53,982 bases of DNA from Bacillota bacterium (GTDB lineage Bacteria > Bacillota > Clostridia > Lachnospirales > Cellulosilyticaceae). The notes below the pieces were generated by a model. The model had not been told where the DNA came from and searched no databases. It was given only the letters and a program-made list of their open reading frames with translations. Of the stretch, positions 1 through 6,912 are shown one piece after another. A program made the translations under genes and the position numbers. The stretch covers positions 1-53,982 of the forward strand of contig JAEZJJ010000056.1 in assembly GCA_023436395.1 (NCBI GenBank). Reading direction: 5' to 3'. Each line of letters starts with the position of its first letter. The stretch's first letter is position 1.

Positions 1-60
1 ATTTAGATGAACGGCAGAACTCACTTCGTTCAGACAGCTGCCTAAAACCCATCTAAAACG
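1..60. repeat. Nested hairpin element at left edge (cruciform family, member A)
   Basis: An outer stem pairs bases 2-9 (TTTAGATG) with 50-57 (CATCTAAA). Inside it GGCAG (14-18) pairs with CTGCC (38-42). The loop carries an AACTCACTTCGTTCAGACAG-type motif, which recurs in complement inside the large hairpin at 21205-21475. The element may extend left of the window. No protein is encoded. Bases 61-326 hold no gene that I can recognise. Confidence 0.55.
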
Positions 61-326
61 TTCGTTAAGTGCTTCTGAAAAATGCTCTCAAGTCACTACT
101 CCAGATACCCCTGACCACTCATTTTCCTAGACATTATTGTTTTTACAAACTACCACGACAAGTGAGACTGCCTGTAAAATCATAGTGCAAAATTAGGCTT
201 ATAAGTGATTTTTTAATGTTCTTTCTAAGCTGTAATAATATGAAAAAAACCTTAACCTATTGAATATCAATATATCCACATAATCTCTCATATCGAAAAC
301 CTTTATAGATGTCCTTATGGGTTAAG

Positions 327-517
327 GTGAAAAAGAAAATATTGATTGACGGAATGAAATGTGATCACTATGTGGCACATGTAAAAGAAGCTTTAGTTGA
401 CTTTGCTAAAGGAGAAGTAAGCTTAGAAGATAAATATGCAGTATTAGGTACTAACAAAAATTAAGTGCTTATAGAGATAATTGATGAAGCCGGCTATAAT
501 GTAACAGCTATAAAAAT
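327..517 (+). pseudogene. Degenerate heavy-metal-associated (CopZ-like) domain gene
   Basis: Reading from a GTG at 327 gives an HMA-type ferredoxin-like fold start (KKKILIDGMKCDHY), an in-frame TAA at 462-464, then the expected C-terminal part (EIIDEAGYNVTAIK) in the same frame. Two lesions are visible. The metal-binding CxxC has become C-D-H-Y, consistent with one TGT to TAT change, and the stop removes the last strand and helix. A working CopZ-type protein is about 65-70 residues, binds Cu(I) through the two cysteines and hands it to an ATPase. The homologous sequence runs straight into the 196-bp repeat at 510. Confidence 0.7.
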
Positions 518-705
518 ACAGAAATTCTATAGTAAGATGAATTTTAATCATGTTATTATAGGGCTTATTAATAGGCAAATATCACATATTTATTCCATAA
601 ATCTCCCATAGATAAGCAGTATTTTTAGTTTATGATGAGACTAGATAATAAGAAAGATAATCTAAAGGAGCACAAGCTATATGAGAAACAGAAAGTAGAG
701 ATTTA
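510..705. repeat. 196-bp direct repeat, copy 1 (promoter-like segment)
   Basis: This stretch matches 12376-12571 over its whole length with scattered substitutions and small compensating gaps; both are 196 bp. The central part (about 573-644) also matches 15630-15697, directly upstream of the HMA-SafE gene. The two long copies bracket the G+C-rich island and the IS66 ends. The shared core (AATCTCCCATA..TAAGCA..TATTTTT..TTTATGATGAG) looks like a promoter or regulatory region carried by a metal-related gene, not like coding sequence. Confidence 0.7.
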
Positions 706-709
706 ATTA

Positions 710-847
710 AGACCTTTTGCTACAGCAAGACGCGCATGGCTATTTGCAGATACACCCAAAGGTGCAGCAGCAAATGCAATACTTTATAACTTAGTAGAAA
801 CTGCAAGAGCAAATAAATTAAATGTTTATCTCAAGAATGTAGGTTAA
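710..847 (+). pseudogene. IS66-family transposase, 3' fragment
   Basis: The 45 residues read like the C-terminus of the IS66 TnpC transposase: a W-L-F-A-D-T-P-K-G-A block followed by a conserved NLVETARANKLNVY segment. Full-length IS66 transposases are about 450-530 residues, so only the end remains. The reading frame begins abruptly after repeat copy 1. Downstream are a terminator-like hairpin and the element's terminal repeat, so this is the right end of an IS66 insertion. Confidence 0.75.
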
Positions 848-875
848 CTCATACAACAAAAAAATGCTTCAAGTA

Positions 876-912
876 GATGCTATCTGATTTTATAAAGATA
901 GTGTCTTTTTTT
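876..912 (+). terminator. Terminator of the IS66 transposase remnant
   Basis: GATGCTATCT pairs (with wobble) with AGATAGTGTC, and a run of T follows at 905-911. The hairpin sits 30 bp after the transposase stop. Confidence 0.55.
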
Positions 913-916
913 ATAG

Positions 917-939
917 ACGTCATCTTTTGAAGCACTTAC
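917..939 (-). repeat. IS66 right terminal inverted repeat
   Basis: Read on the minus strand this starts GTAAGTGCTTCAAAAGATGA and matches 12066-12088 at 21 of 23 positions in the opposite orientation. IS66 elements typically begin GTAAG. Since the transposase fragment is to the left, base 939 is the outer edge of that copy. A second partial end (TGAAGCACTTAC, 940-951) follows at once. The stretch 848-1129 has no gene beyond these ends. Confidence 0.65.
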
Positions 940-1129
940 TGAAGCACTTACCTTTTGAATATCCCCGACCGTACTTCGAAGCGTGAACCCAACGCCCCCC
1001 TCTGTGATTCATGCAAATAAAATAGCGGGCAGGGGCTGCACCAAATCAAGCAAAGTGCCAGAGGAGTTCACGGCGTCTTGCTTGCCCGCTTGTTAGACAT
1101 AGGGGTTTTGTGGCACTGTATCTACTCTT

Positions 1130-3049
1130 TCATCTGCCTGACAATAAGAGCACCGTACTAATGAACCTGCTTGTTCCGCTTTCAATCCGAAATTCCGCTT
1201 CTCCTGTGTATCGTTTTGCGATGGTTTTAATGGATTCAAGCCCATAACCCTTACGGCCCTTACCTTTGGAGGAAGCAAAGCCATCGCCTTTCTGTACGGT
1301 ATTTCCATTTACGGTGTTTTCCATATGAATGAAAAGTGCGGATTCATCCTGTGCAATGGAAAGTGTGATAAAACGCTGTCCACTCTGCCGGCAGCAGGCC
1401 TCAACCGCGTTTTCCAAAAGATTAGACAGCACGGCGCACAGATCAGCGTCGGCTATACCGGTATCCCGGCGAATAGTGAGACGAAGTTCAAGTGCGATTT
1501 CCTGTCTGCCGGCCAGACGCGCGTAATGATGCAGCAGCACATTAACAACATCGTTATCCGAGTAGCGCAGCGCCTTGTCCTGCTCAACGGCTGTCCCATA
1601 TTCCGTTACATATTCCGTCAGCTTTTGATACTCGTGGTTTTGAACGAAGCCACCTATCATCATAAAATGGTGACGCAGATCGTGCCGGGCGGTTTTGGCT
1701 TCCTCAATCTTTTCCGTTAGCAGGTCATAGTTTGCACGCTGCATGACAAGAAGCCGTTCCATACCGGTGACGCGCTCGGTGAGAACCGCGCTGTCCCGGT
1801 ACTTGGCCGCCATTTCCTGTCCAACGGAAATACCAATGCACAGCACCAGCGAAAAGCCCGCAAGTTCGGGAAACCATCCTGTTACAATCGGTTCATGCAA
1901 AGGTAAAAGCCGGTCCATCACCAGAGCAACGTCAAATACTAGTATACCGCACACCAGCGTCGCTGAGTGAGGAAACCCCTTCAAAAGACCGCGGACTGCG
2001 GTAACGGTTATCAGAGCTGCCGCAAGCCATTGAAAGCCCATAATCAGATAGGAGTAACCGTACATGACCCACAGGCTACCGCCCGGTAAAAGGAATGGAA
2101 TCGTCAACGACGAAAGACAGGCGACAGCGCCATAGCCAAGGATATACCTGTCCCATTTATTTTTTTCATCGTACAAAAGATTTTGCAAAAGCACAACCAA
2201 AATTAGCAGGGCGCAGTAGGAGAAATTTTCAAGGGCGTAAAGCGGCCGGTAGCGGCCGGGAAACGCTTGCCAGAGCGGATACGTGACATAGCCAACAAAG
2301 CAGAGGCAAAGTAAGCCATACAAAAGCGCCAACGCATTTCGTTTTCCCAGCACACCAATAAGCGCTGACAATAGCCCGATGGCAAGAGCAAAAGCTGTTA
2401 AAAGGCTGCGGAAGATAAGCCGGGCATTTTGTAGTGCAGAAACCGCTCCGGGGGAACTAAAGGCTGGTGGGTAGACAAGGCCGCTGTACAGATGCGTAAA
2501 GTCAGAAACGGCAAAAAGAAGTTCGATTTCTTTGCCAGCCATAAAGGTAACAGTGCTGTTTCCTGTTTCCGGACGGTAGGCTGCCGGTTCAGGCTCACCC
2601 ATAGACGCCGCTTGTTTGCCGTTGATGTATAGCCGGTAGGCGGAGAAGATTTCCGGCAGTTCCAGCGTGTAACTTTGCGGTTCATCCGGGATACGGATCG
2701 TCAGCCGGTAGCTTGCGCTGCCGTGAGGCGATTCCGATAAATAACCAGCCTCAAAGCCACCATATTGACCGATATATATGATTTCATCCGGCAAAGGATT
2801 GCCGGATGAAAAATCCTGTGGCGCAAGGAGGTGCCCGCCATAATACTCCCAGCCGTTCACAAGAAATACGACTGGATACTCCGTCAGTATATCCTTTTCG
2901 AGCGTCAATATGCCGTCCTGCGCATGTGGACCGGAAGCAGTATATTTATTGTCAAAGCTGTATAGGAGCAAACAGCACAGCGATGTTGCCGTGCAAACTG
3001 TCAGCGTCCACATAAGCCGCGTTAATAATCTCACATAGCTCTTTCTCAT
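1130..3049 (-). CDS. 7TMR-DISM-type sensor histidine kinase (GHKL family)
   Basis: This is a membrane sensor kinase of 639 residues. After one N-terminal membrane segment, an extracellular jelly-roll region (roughly 60-195, with SAYRLYINGK) is of the 7TMR-DISM extracellular type. Seven hydrophobic helices follow (about 215-410), then a coiled coil and an HPK10-like phosphorylation box, ARHDLRHHF, with His near 456. The GHKL ATPase has an N box (LSNLLENAVEA) and G box (GYGLESI). The start at 3049 is chosen because its ATGA overlaps the upstream stop and GGAGG lies just before it; an ATG 15 bp upstream would put the ribosome site inside the gene. It is presumably the partner of the LytTR regulator at 5397-6122. 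The ligand is unknown; sugars or wall fragments are possible. Confidence 0.85.
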   Translation of the reverse strand: MRKSYVRLLTRLMWTLTVCTATSLCCLLLYSFDNKYTASGPHAQDGILTLEKDILTEYPVVFLVNGWEYYGGHLLAPQDFSSGNPLPDEIIYIGQYGGFEAGYLSESPHGSASYRLTIRIPDEPQSYTLELPEIFSAYRLYINGKQAASMGEPEPAAYRPETGNSTVTFMAGKEIELLFAVSDFTHLYSGLVYPPAFSSPGAVSALQNARLIFRSLLTAFALAIGLLSALIGVLGKRNALALLYGLLCLCFVGYVTYPLWQAFPGRYRPLYALENFSYCALLILVVLLQNLLYDEKNKWDRYILGYGAVACLSSLTIPFLLPGGSLWVMYGYSYLIMGFQWLAAALITVTAVRGLLKGFPHSATLVCGILVFDVALVMDRLLPLHEPIVTGWFPELAGFSLVLCIGISVGQEMAAKYRDSAVLTERVTGMERLLVMQRANYDLLTEKIEEAKTARHDLRHHFMMIGGFVQNHEYQKLTEYVTEYGTAVEQDKALRYSDNDVVNVLLHHYARLAGRQEIALELRLTIRRDTGIADADLCAVLSNLLENAVEACCRQSGQRFITLSIAQDESALFIHMENTVNGNTVQKGDGFASSKGKGRKGYGLESIKTIAKRYTGEAEFRIESGTSRFISTVLLLSGR

Positions 3050-5400
3050 GGGGAACCTCCCCACCGTTTAAGGCATAGCTTCAAAAACGCATATCCTCCT
3101 GCAGACAGTACGAGAACACCTGTAACGATAGGGATAGCAGGACCGGTATCATTGTGGCGGGTTGAAGCAGATGTGTCCTGTGACGATTGGAACGCAACGA
3201 GGGATTCGTCAGGCTGCGCCCTCTGCGGGATAGGTTCATGATCCTTCGCTTGCGGTTCGGGTTGTGAGGGAGTGGTCAATTGCGTTGAGGGTTTATTGGC
3301 CTCAATCAAATAATCTTCACCGGGGTTTTGTGGGAAAACAGGAAGAACCGGGGCCTGTGGGATAGCTGCAAAGGGAGCAACAGAATGCTTTTCGCTTTCT
3401 CGCCCCGAGCCGTTATCTGCTGTAATATTGATACGATCAGGGCTGTCGCTGCTGTCAGGAGTGCCGTTATCATCGGGGCTGCCGCCATTGCCAATGTCGC
3501 CGGCATCACCGGGGTTAGCACCATCGCCGGCGTTGCCACCGTTGCCGTGATTGCCGGTATCACCGGGGTTAGCACCATCGCCGGGATTGCCACTATCACT
3601 GGGGTTAGCACCATCGCCAGTGTTGCCACCGTTGCCGGGATTGCTAGCATCACCGGGGTTAGCACCATCGCCGGTGTTGTCACTGTTGCCGGGATTGCTG
3701 GCATCACCGGAATTACCGCCATTACTACATCCCGGCTTTACTCCGATAGCTCGGTCAGCGCCGGTGCGGTCGCCTCCTTGGTCGCCTGTTGGCTGGCCAT
3801 CGACAAAGGAAAACACTATTATGTTGGATTCACCGATGCCGGGAACCTCTATCTGAACCATACATCCATCTGTAATCGTAGACACAGGAAAAGAAACACT
3901 GCTTACGCCGTCGGACATGCCTTGCTCCCATATCGCGTCCTCGCTGTAATCGTACCAAGTATCACCGCTGTCGTCTGAACGCCAAAGGATGCAATCATCT
4001 AATGTCCATCTCTCGCTTTGCCATAGGCGAAGTTCGGCAAACTCTTCTCCGTCAGTGGATAAGGTTACGAAACGCACTTCATAAATACATGGAATATCAG
4101 GATCGCGGACATCGATAACCATAGAGGCGGCAGCCGATGTATCTAGAAAGTTATCAAGCCAAAATGGCTGATAGCTCGCGTAAATTTCGCCGGAAACTGT
4201 CGTTATACCGGTTGAAGAAAGATCAACATCCATACACATGTCGTAGTCCCACATAACAATCAGCCCGTCAAAGGCGGATTTTACCTCGCCGCCCACAAGC
4301 GGGATATATATGTACCGTTTTTCAAGCTCCCAGAGCAAATCGTCTACTGAACTATTTTGCTTCATCATTAAATAGGCTGGCTCAAAGCGACGCACATAGG
4401 AATGGATTCCCTCACCCATATCGGGCTGTGCGAGGCAGGTATCCAGAACAACACCGTCGCCCCGGACGCAGACAGCGCCGTATCCCGTAGCTGACAGTCT
4501 GCAAAAGGAAAGGAGGGCGAACTTCGGCGCAACGACCGCCACGCTGTTTTCACCTTCCACGGCAATATCAAAGCAATACGCGCTGAAATCCCCTATAAGT
4601 TCAAGACCGACCGCGCCTTCACCATAAGAGAGGATTTTACCGGGTGGTTTGCTGTATATAAATGTTTTGTCATGCCGTCCACTGCCGGACGAACAGATGC
4701 GTACAGCCACGCCGCCTAAACCATCCCGTCCCACTGCGGTAACATTTAGAGAGTTCAGCACGTTACTCCAATCCCCTATGCGCATTACACCCAAGTCTTT
4801 GACTTCCAAAACGGGCATGTTAACACCCTCTCCGATGATATGGGCGTCACCACCAAAAGATAGCCCTCCCCCGTCATACACAAGGCTATACGCCCCAGTG
4901 TTGATGGTAAGAGACCCACCATAATTGAGTATGGTTTTCCCTGTGGCAATATGGATGCTGCACCCCAGCGATACTGTACCGCCTATATTTTGATGCGCTG
5001 TTAGCCAATCCAAGAGTTCCTGTTCGCTAAACACCACATCTTCATCAGCTTCTTCCGGCTGTATATCGCTTATTAAATCAATATTATTCTCTCCAGGGAG
5101 TGGGTTGTTTTCCGTATTCTCCACTGTCAGCGCGTCGCCGGAAACCGTATCATTATCACCAGAATCATCAACAAGCAAAATACTGGCAGAAGCCGTTTCC
5201 TCGTTCGCATTGTCAGAAGACCCACTATCTTCTGATTCGGACAAGCCTATTTCGGCATCAGAAAGAAGGTTCAAAGAATCCCCGGCGGAATAGGGAGAGG
5301 AATCGCTTTCATCATTGGTAGCAAAGGTAAGTGACGGTTGTCCTATAATCAAGAGCACAGCCAGCGTGAAAGCAAATATATTTTTGACTGCTTTGCTCAT
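3046..5400 (-). CDS. Large secreted surface protein with Gly/Asn/Asp-rich repeat and C-terminal anchor helix
   Basis: The product is 784 residues and I do not recognise a named family. It has a signal peptide (about 1-27), an acidic Ser-rich stretch to about 120, and then a probable right-handed beta-helix region (130-330) whose repetitive short strands resemble those of the divergent surface protein at 6913. A low-complexity NPGD/GNGGNAGDGA tract covers about 555-650. Then come a Pro/Gln-rich wall-spanning segment and a C-terminal membrane helix followed by basic residues. There is no clear LPxTG. Its start codon overlaps the regulator stop (ATGA), and its own stop overlaps the kinase start. 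The three-gene order places it between regulator and kinase, so it may be an accessory sensor or adhesin of the system. Function is unknown. Confidence 0.75.
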   Translation of the reverse strand: MSKAVKNIFAFTLAVLLIIGQPSLTFATNDESDSSPYSAGDSLNLLSDAEIGLSESEDSGSSDNANEETASASILLVDDSGDNDTVSGDALTVENTENNPLPGENNIDLISDIQPEEADEDVVFSEQELLDWLTAHQNIGGTVSLGCSIHIATGKTILNYGGSLTINTGAYSLVYDGGGLSFGGDAHIIGEGVNMPVLEVKDLGVMRIGDWSNVLNSLNVTAVGRDGLGGVAVRICSSGSGRHDKTFIYSKPPGKILSYGEGAVGLELIGDFSAYCFDIAVEGENSVAVVAPKFALLSFCRLSATGYGAVCVRGDGVVLDTCLAQPDMGEGIHSYVRRFEPAYLMMKQNSSVDDLLWELEKRYIYIPLVGGEVKSAFDGLIVMWDYDMCMDVDLSSTGITTVSGEIYASYQPFWLDNFLDTSAAASMVIDVRDPDIPCIYEVRFVTLSTDGEEFAELRLWQSERWTLDDCILWRSDDSGDTWYDYSEDAIWEQGMSDGVSSVSFPVSTITDGCMVQIEVPGIGESNIIVFSFVDGQPTGDQGGDRTGADRAIGVKPGCSNGGNSGDASNPGNSDNTGDGANPGDASNPGNGGNTGDGANPSDSGNPGDGANPGDTGNHGNGGNAGDGANPGDAGDIGNGGSPDDNGTPDSSDSPDRINITADNGSGRESEKHSVAPFAAIPQAPVLPVFPQNPGEDYLIEANKPSTQLTTPSQPEPQAKDHEPIPQRAQPDESLVAFQSSQDTSASTRHNDTGPAIPIVTGVLVLSAGGYAFLKLCLKRWGGSP
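3465..3735. repeat. Tandem coding repeat (NPGD/GNGG tract)
   Basis: Imperfect 15-18 bp units with GGGGTTAGCACCATCGCC-type cores repeat about a dozen times. They encode alternating G-N-P-G-D and G-N-G-G-N residues in the surface protein at 3046-5400. Because the units are multiples of 3, copy-number changes would keep the frame. Confidence 0.85.
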
Positions 5401-6122
5401 ACATGTACCACCCCCGTACTGTTAATAGCCTTGAAACGGGTATAAGCCAGCCGGATTTCCTTCTTTCCGTTCTTGCGGATTGGCACCTTATCGCCGTTTA
5501 TCATGCAAAAATACTGTTCGCCAGTGCTTGTCACACGGTTCATATTGACGATATAACTGCGGTGACAGCGTAAAAAGGAATCGTCGCCTAGCTTTTCCTC
5601 GATTTCATCCAACGTCAGGCGAGTTTCCACAACGCCTTTTTGCATGTGAAAAAGAGCGGTATTTCCATAGATTTCTATGTAGTCGATTTGAGAAAGGGGT
5701 ATTGTGACCGTGCCGCCGTTTTGAGGAACCTCAATTACTCTTGCATTGCGTATAAACATTTCACGGCATAGATGCAGCGTCGTTTCCAGTTTATGTAGGC
5801 TAATAGGTTTTATCAGGTAGCCGCTGGCCTGTACCAAAAAACCTTCCATTGTAAAATCAGGCGAAACCGTGATGAAAATAAGCAGGCAGTCGGGGTCAGA
5901 TGCACGGATGCTCCGCGCTGAATCCATGCCGGACATGCCGGGTAGGTATATATCAAGAAAAACAAGGTCAAAAACGCCGGGAGAAAATGCCGCAAGCAGC
6001 TCCTCGGCGGAAGAAAACATATGGATTTCTCCATGACAATTTTTTGATTTCAAATAGCTTTCCATATGTTCGCGCAGAATAAAAGCGTCTTGCACATTAT
6101 CTTCGCAAATAGCGATGTTCAT
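5397..6122 (-). CDS. LytTR-family response regulator
   Basis: The 241 residues form a receiver domain (1-120) with the acidic pair E7-D8, phospho-acceptor D57 (LVFLDIYLPG) and conserved Lys in YLIKPI. A LytTR DNA-binding domain follows (about 135-235, with the F-L-R-C-H-R-S-Y-I-V-N motif). This class, as in AgrA and VirR, binds paired direct repeats upstream of surface and virulence genes. The start has GAGGGA eight bases upstream. The gene heads the coupled operon with the surface protein and the 7TM kinase. A 20-bp-spaced repeat at 6207-6237 in the divergent intergenic region is a candidate target. Confidence 0.9.
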   Translation of the reverse strand: MNIAICEDNVQDAFILREHMESYLKSKNCHGEIHMFSSAEELLAAFSPGVFDLVFLDIYLPGMSGMDSARSIRASDPDCLLIFITVSPDFTMEGFLVQASGYLIKPISLHKLETTLHLCREMFIRNARVIEVPQNGGTVTIPLSQIDYIEIYGNTALFHMQKGVVETRLTLDEIEEKLGDDSFLRCHRSYIVNMNRVTSTGEQYFCMINGDKVPIRKNGKKEIRLAYTRFKAINSTGVVHV

Positions 6123-6206
6123 AATGTATCCCTCCTCTTCAGGGTATAATACCCCAATATTATTTTATCACATAGGCCCATTGTTTTCCATGTTGTCTTT
6201 TTCCCG

Positions 6207-6237
6207 TTCATCACAAAAAATGCCCTTTCGTCACAAA
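6207..6237. promoter_or_regulatory. Candidate operator: paired direct repeats 20 bp apart
   Basis: TTCATCACAAA (6207-6217) and TTCGTCACAAA (6227-6237) are direct repeats exactly 20 bp apart, or two helical turns. They lie between the divergent LytTR regulator operon and the plus-strand gene set. LytTR proteins are known to bind two direct repeats with about this spacing. The sequence does not match the AgrA or VirR consensus that I know, so assignment to this regulator is inference from position. Confidence 0.5.
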
Positions 6238-6322
6238 CCAATTGATAATAGTTTTGATGGGTTTAGGATGAAAATGAATCGCAAATCCTATAACAGTCGG
6301 AAGTATGGAGGGAGGTGAAATC

Positions 6323-6736
6323 ATGAGAGATAAAAAAAGAGTATCGGTTTTTGATCTCAACGAAGACGACTGCGCCCACATTGCTAAGTCGGTTCGTCAA
6401 TATTTCGTGCAAAAGAACATATTGGTAGACATATCGCGGTTTACGCAAATGCAGCCTTTTGCTTACGATTTTAACTACAAGCAAAAAGAAGGCTTGCCGT
6501 ATCACATGGTGTTTATTGGCATTGACAATATGTTAGGTGTGGAAACTGCCCGTAATATCCGTGATTTGGATAACTGGTGTCCCATGTTCCTGCTCAGTAA
6601 TGTAAGCGACTACGGAATGGAAGGCTTCCGGCTTCATGCGCTAGATTATATCGTAAAGCCCATAACTAGCGAGCGGGTGAGCGAGGCTATCCGGCGCATC
6701 GGTGCAAAATGTCAGGCGGGGTCGCAGTGGCCGTAA
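6323..6736 (+). CDS. Stand-alone receiver-like protein without phospho-acceptor
   Basis: The product is 137 residues with the length and pattern of one response-regulator receiver domain and no output domain. Compared with the neighbouring LytTR regulator, the phospho-acceptor position reads F-I-G-I (Gly66) where that regulator has F-L-D-I (Asp57). The conserved Thr/Ser (LLSNVS) and Lys (DYIVKPI) are kept. The closing LytTR half is absent; the gene ends shortly after the receiver. The start follows GGAGGTGAAATC. It may be a pseudo-receiver that competes with, or titrates, the kinase or regulator of the same island. Confidence 0.7.
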   Translation: MRDKKRVSVFDLNEDDCAHIAKSVRQYFVQKNILVDISRFTQMQPFAYDFNYKQKEGLPYHMVFIGIDNMLGVETARNIRDLDNWCPMFLLSNVSDYGMEGFRLHALDYIVKPITSERVSEAIRRIGAKCQAGSQWP

Positions 6737-6787
6737 ATCAGGACGGGTGAACACAGGACGCCATCAACCTGAAAGGGGGAATATCAT

Positions 6788-6859
6788 ATGCCTGCAAACC
6801 ATGCAAAACGAGAAGACAACACCGAAAACTGTCCCCGTCCACACTGGCGGGAATCATGA
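6788..6859 (+). CDS. Possible 23-residue peptide ORF
   Basis: ATG at 6788 is preceded by AAAGGGGGAATATC, a strong ribosome site, and the ORF ends with TGA at 6857. The peptide (MPANHAKREDNTENCPRPHW plus three residues) is charged, has one Cys and has no signal sequence. It lies between the receiver-like gene and the SLH protein. It could be a leader peptide, a small regulator or chance. No family was recognised. Confidence 0.3.
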   Translation: MPANHAKREDNTENCPRPHWRES

Positions 6860-6912
6860 AATCATGGAATAGATGCACATGTATGGTAAAAAAATTAGGA
6901 GGGAGCAACCTT

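Noticed and set aside
61..100. A third IS66 end near TTAAGTGCTTCTGAAAAATG
   Set aside because: It resembles the IS66 terminus over only about 10 bases and lacks the GTAAG start.
1093..1308. A 71-codon frame on the minus strand beyond the kinase
   Set aside because: It overlaps the 3' end of the kinase gene in another frame, has no ribosome site and no recognisable content.
3465..3735. CRISPR-like periodic repeats
   Set aside because: Units are 15-18 bp, contiguous and in coding phase, with no unique spacers.
3306..3978. Open frames on both strands over the NPGD repeat
   Set aside because: The tandem repeat keeps all frames open. The minus-strand 784-residue frame has the signal peptide, ribosome site and coupled ends.
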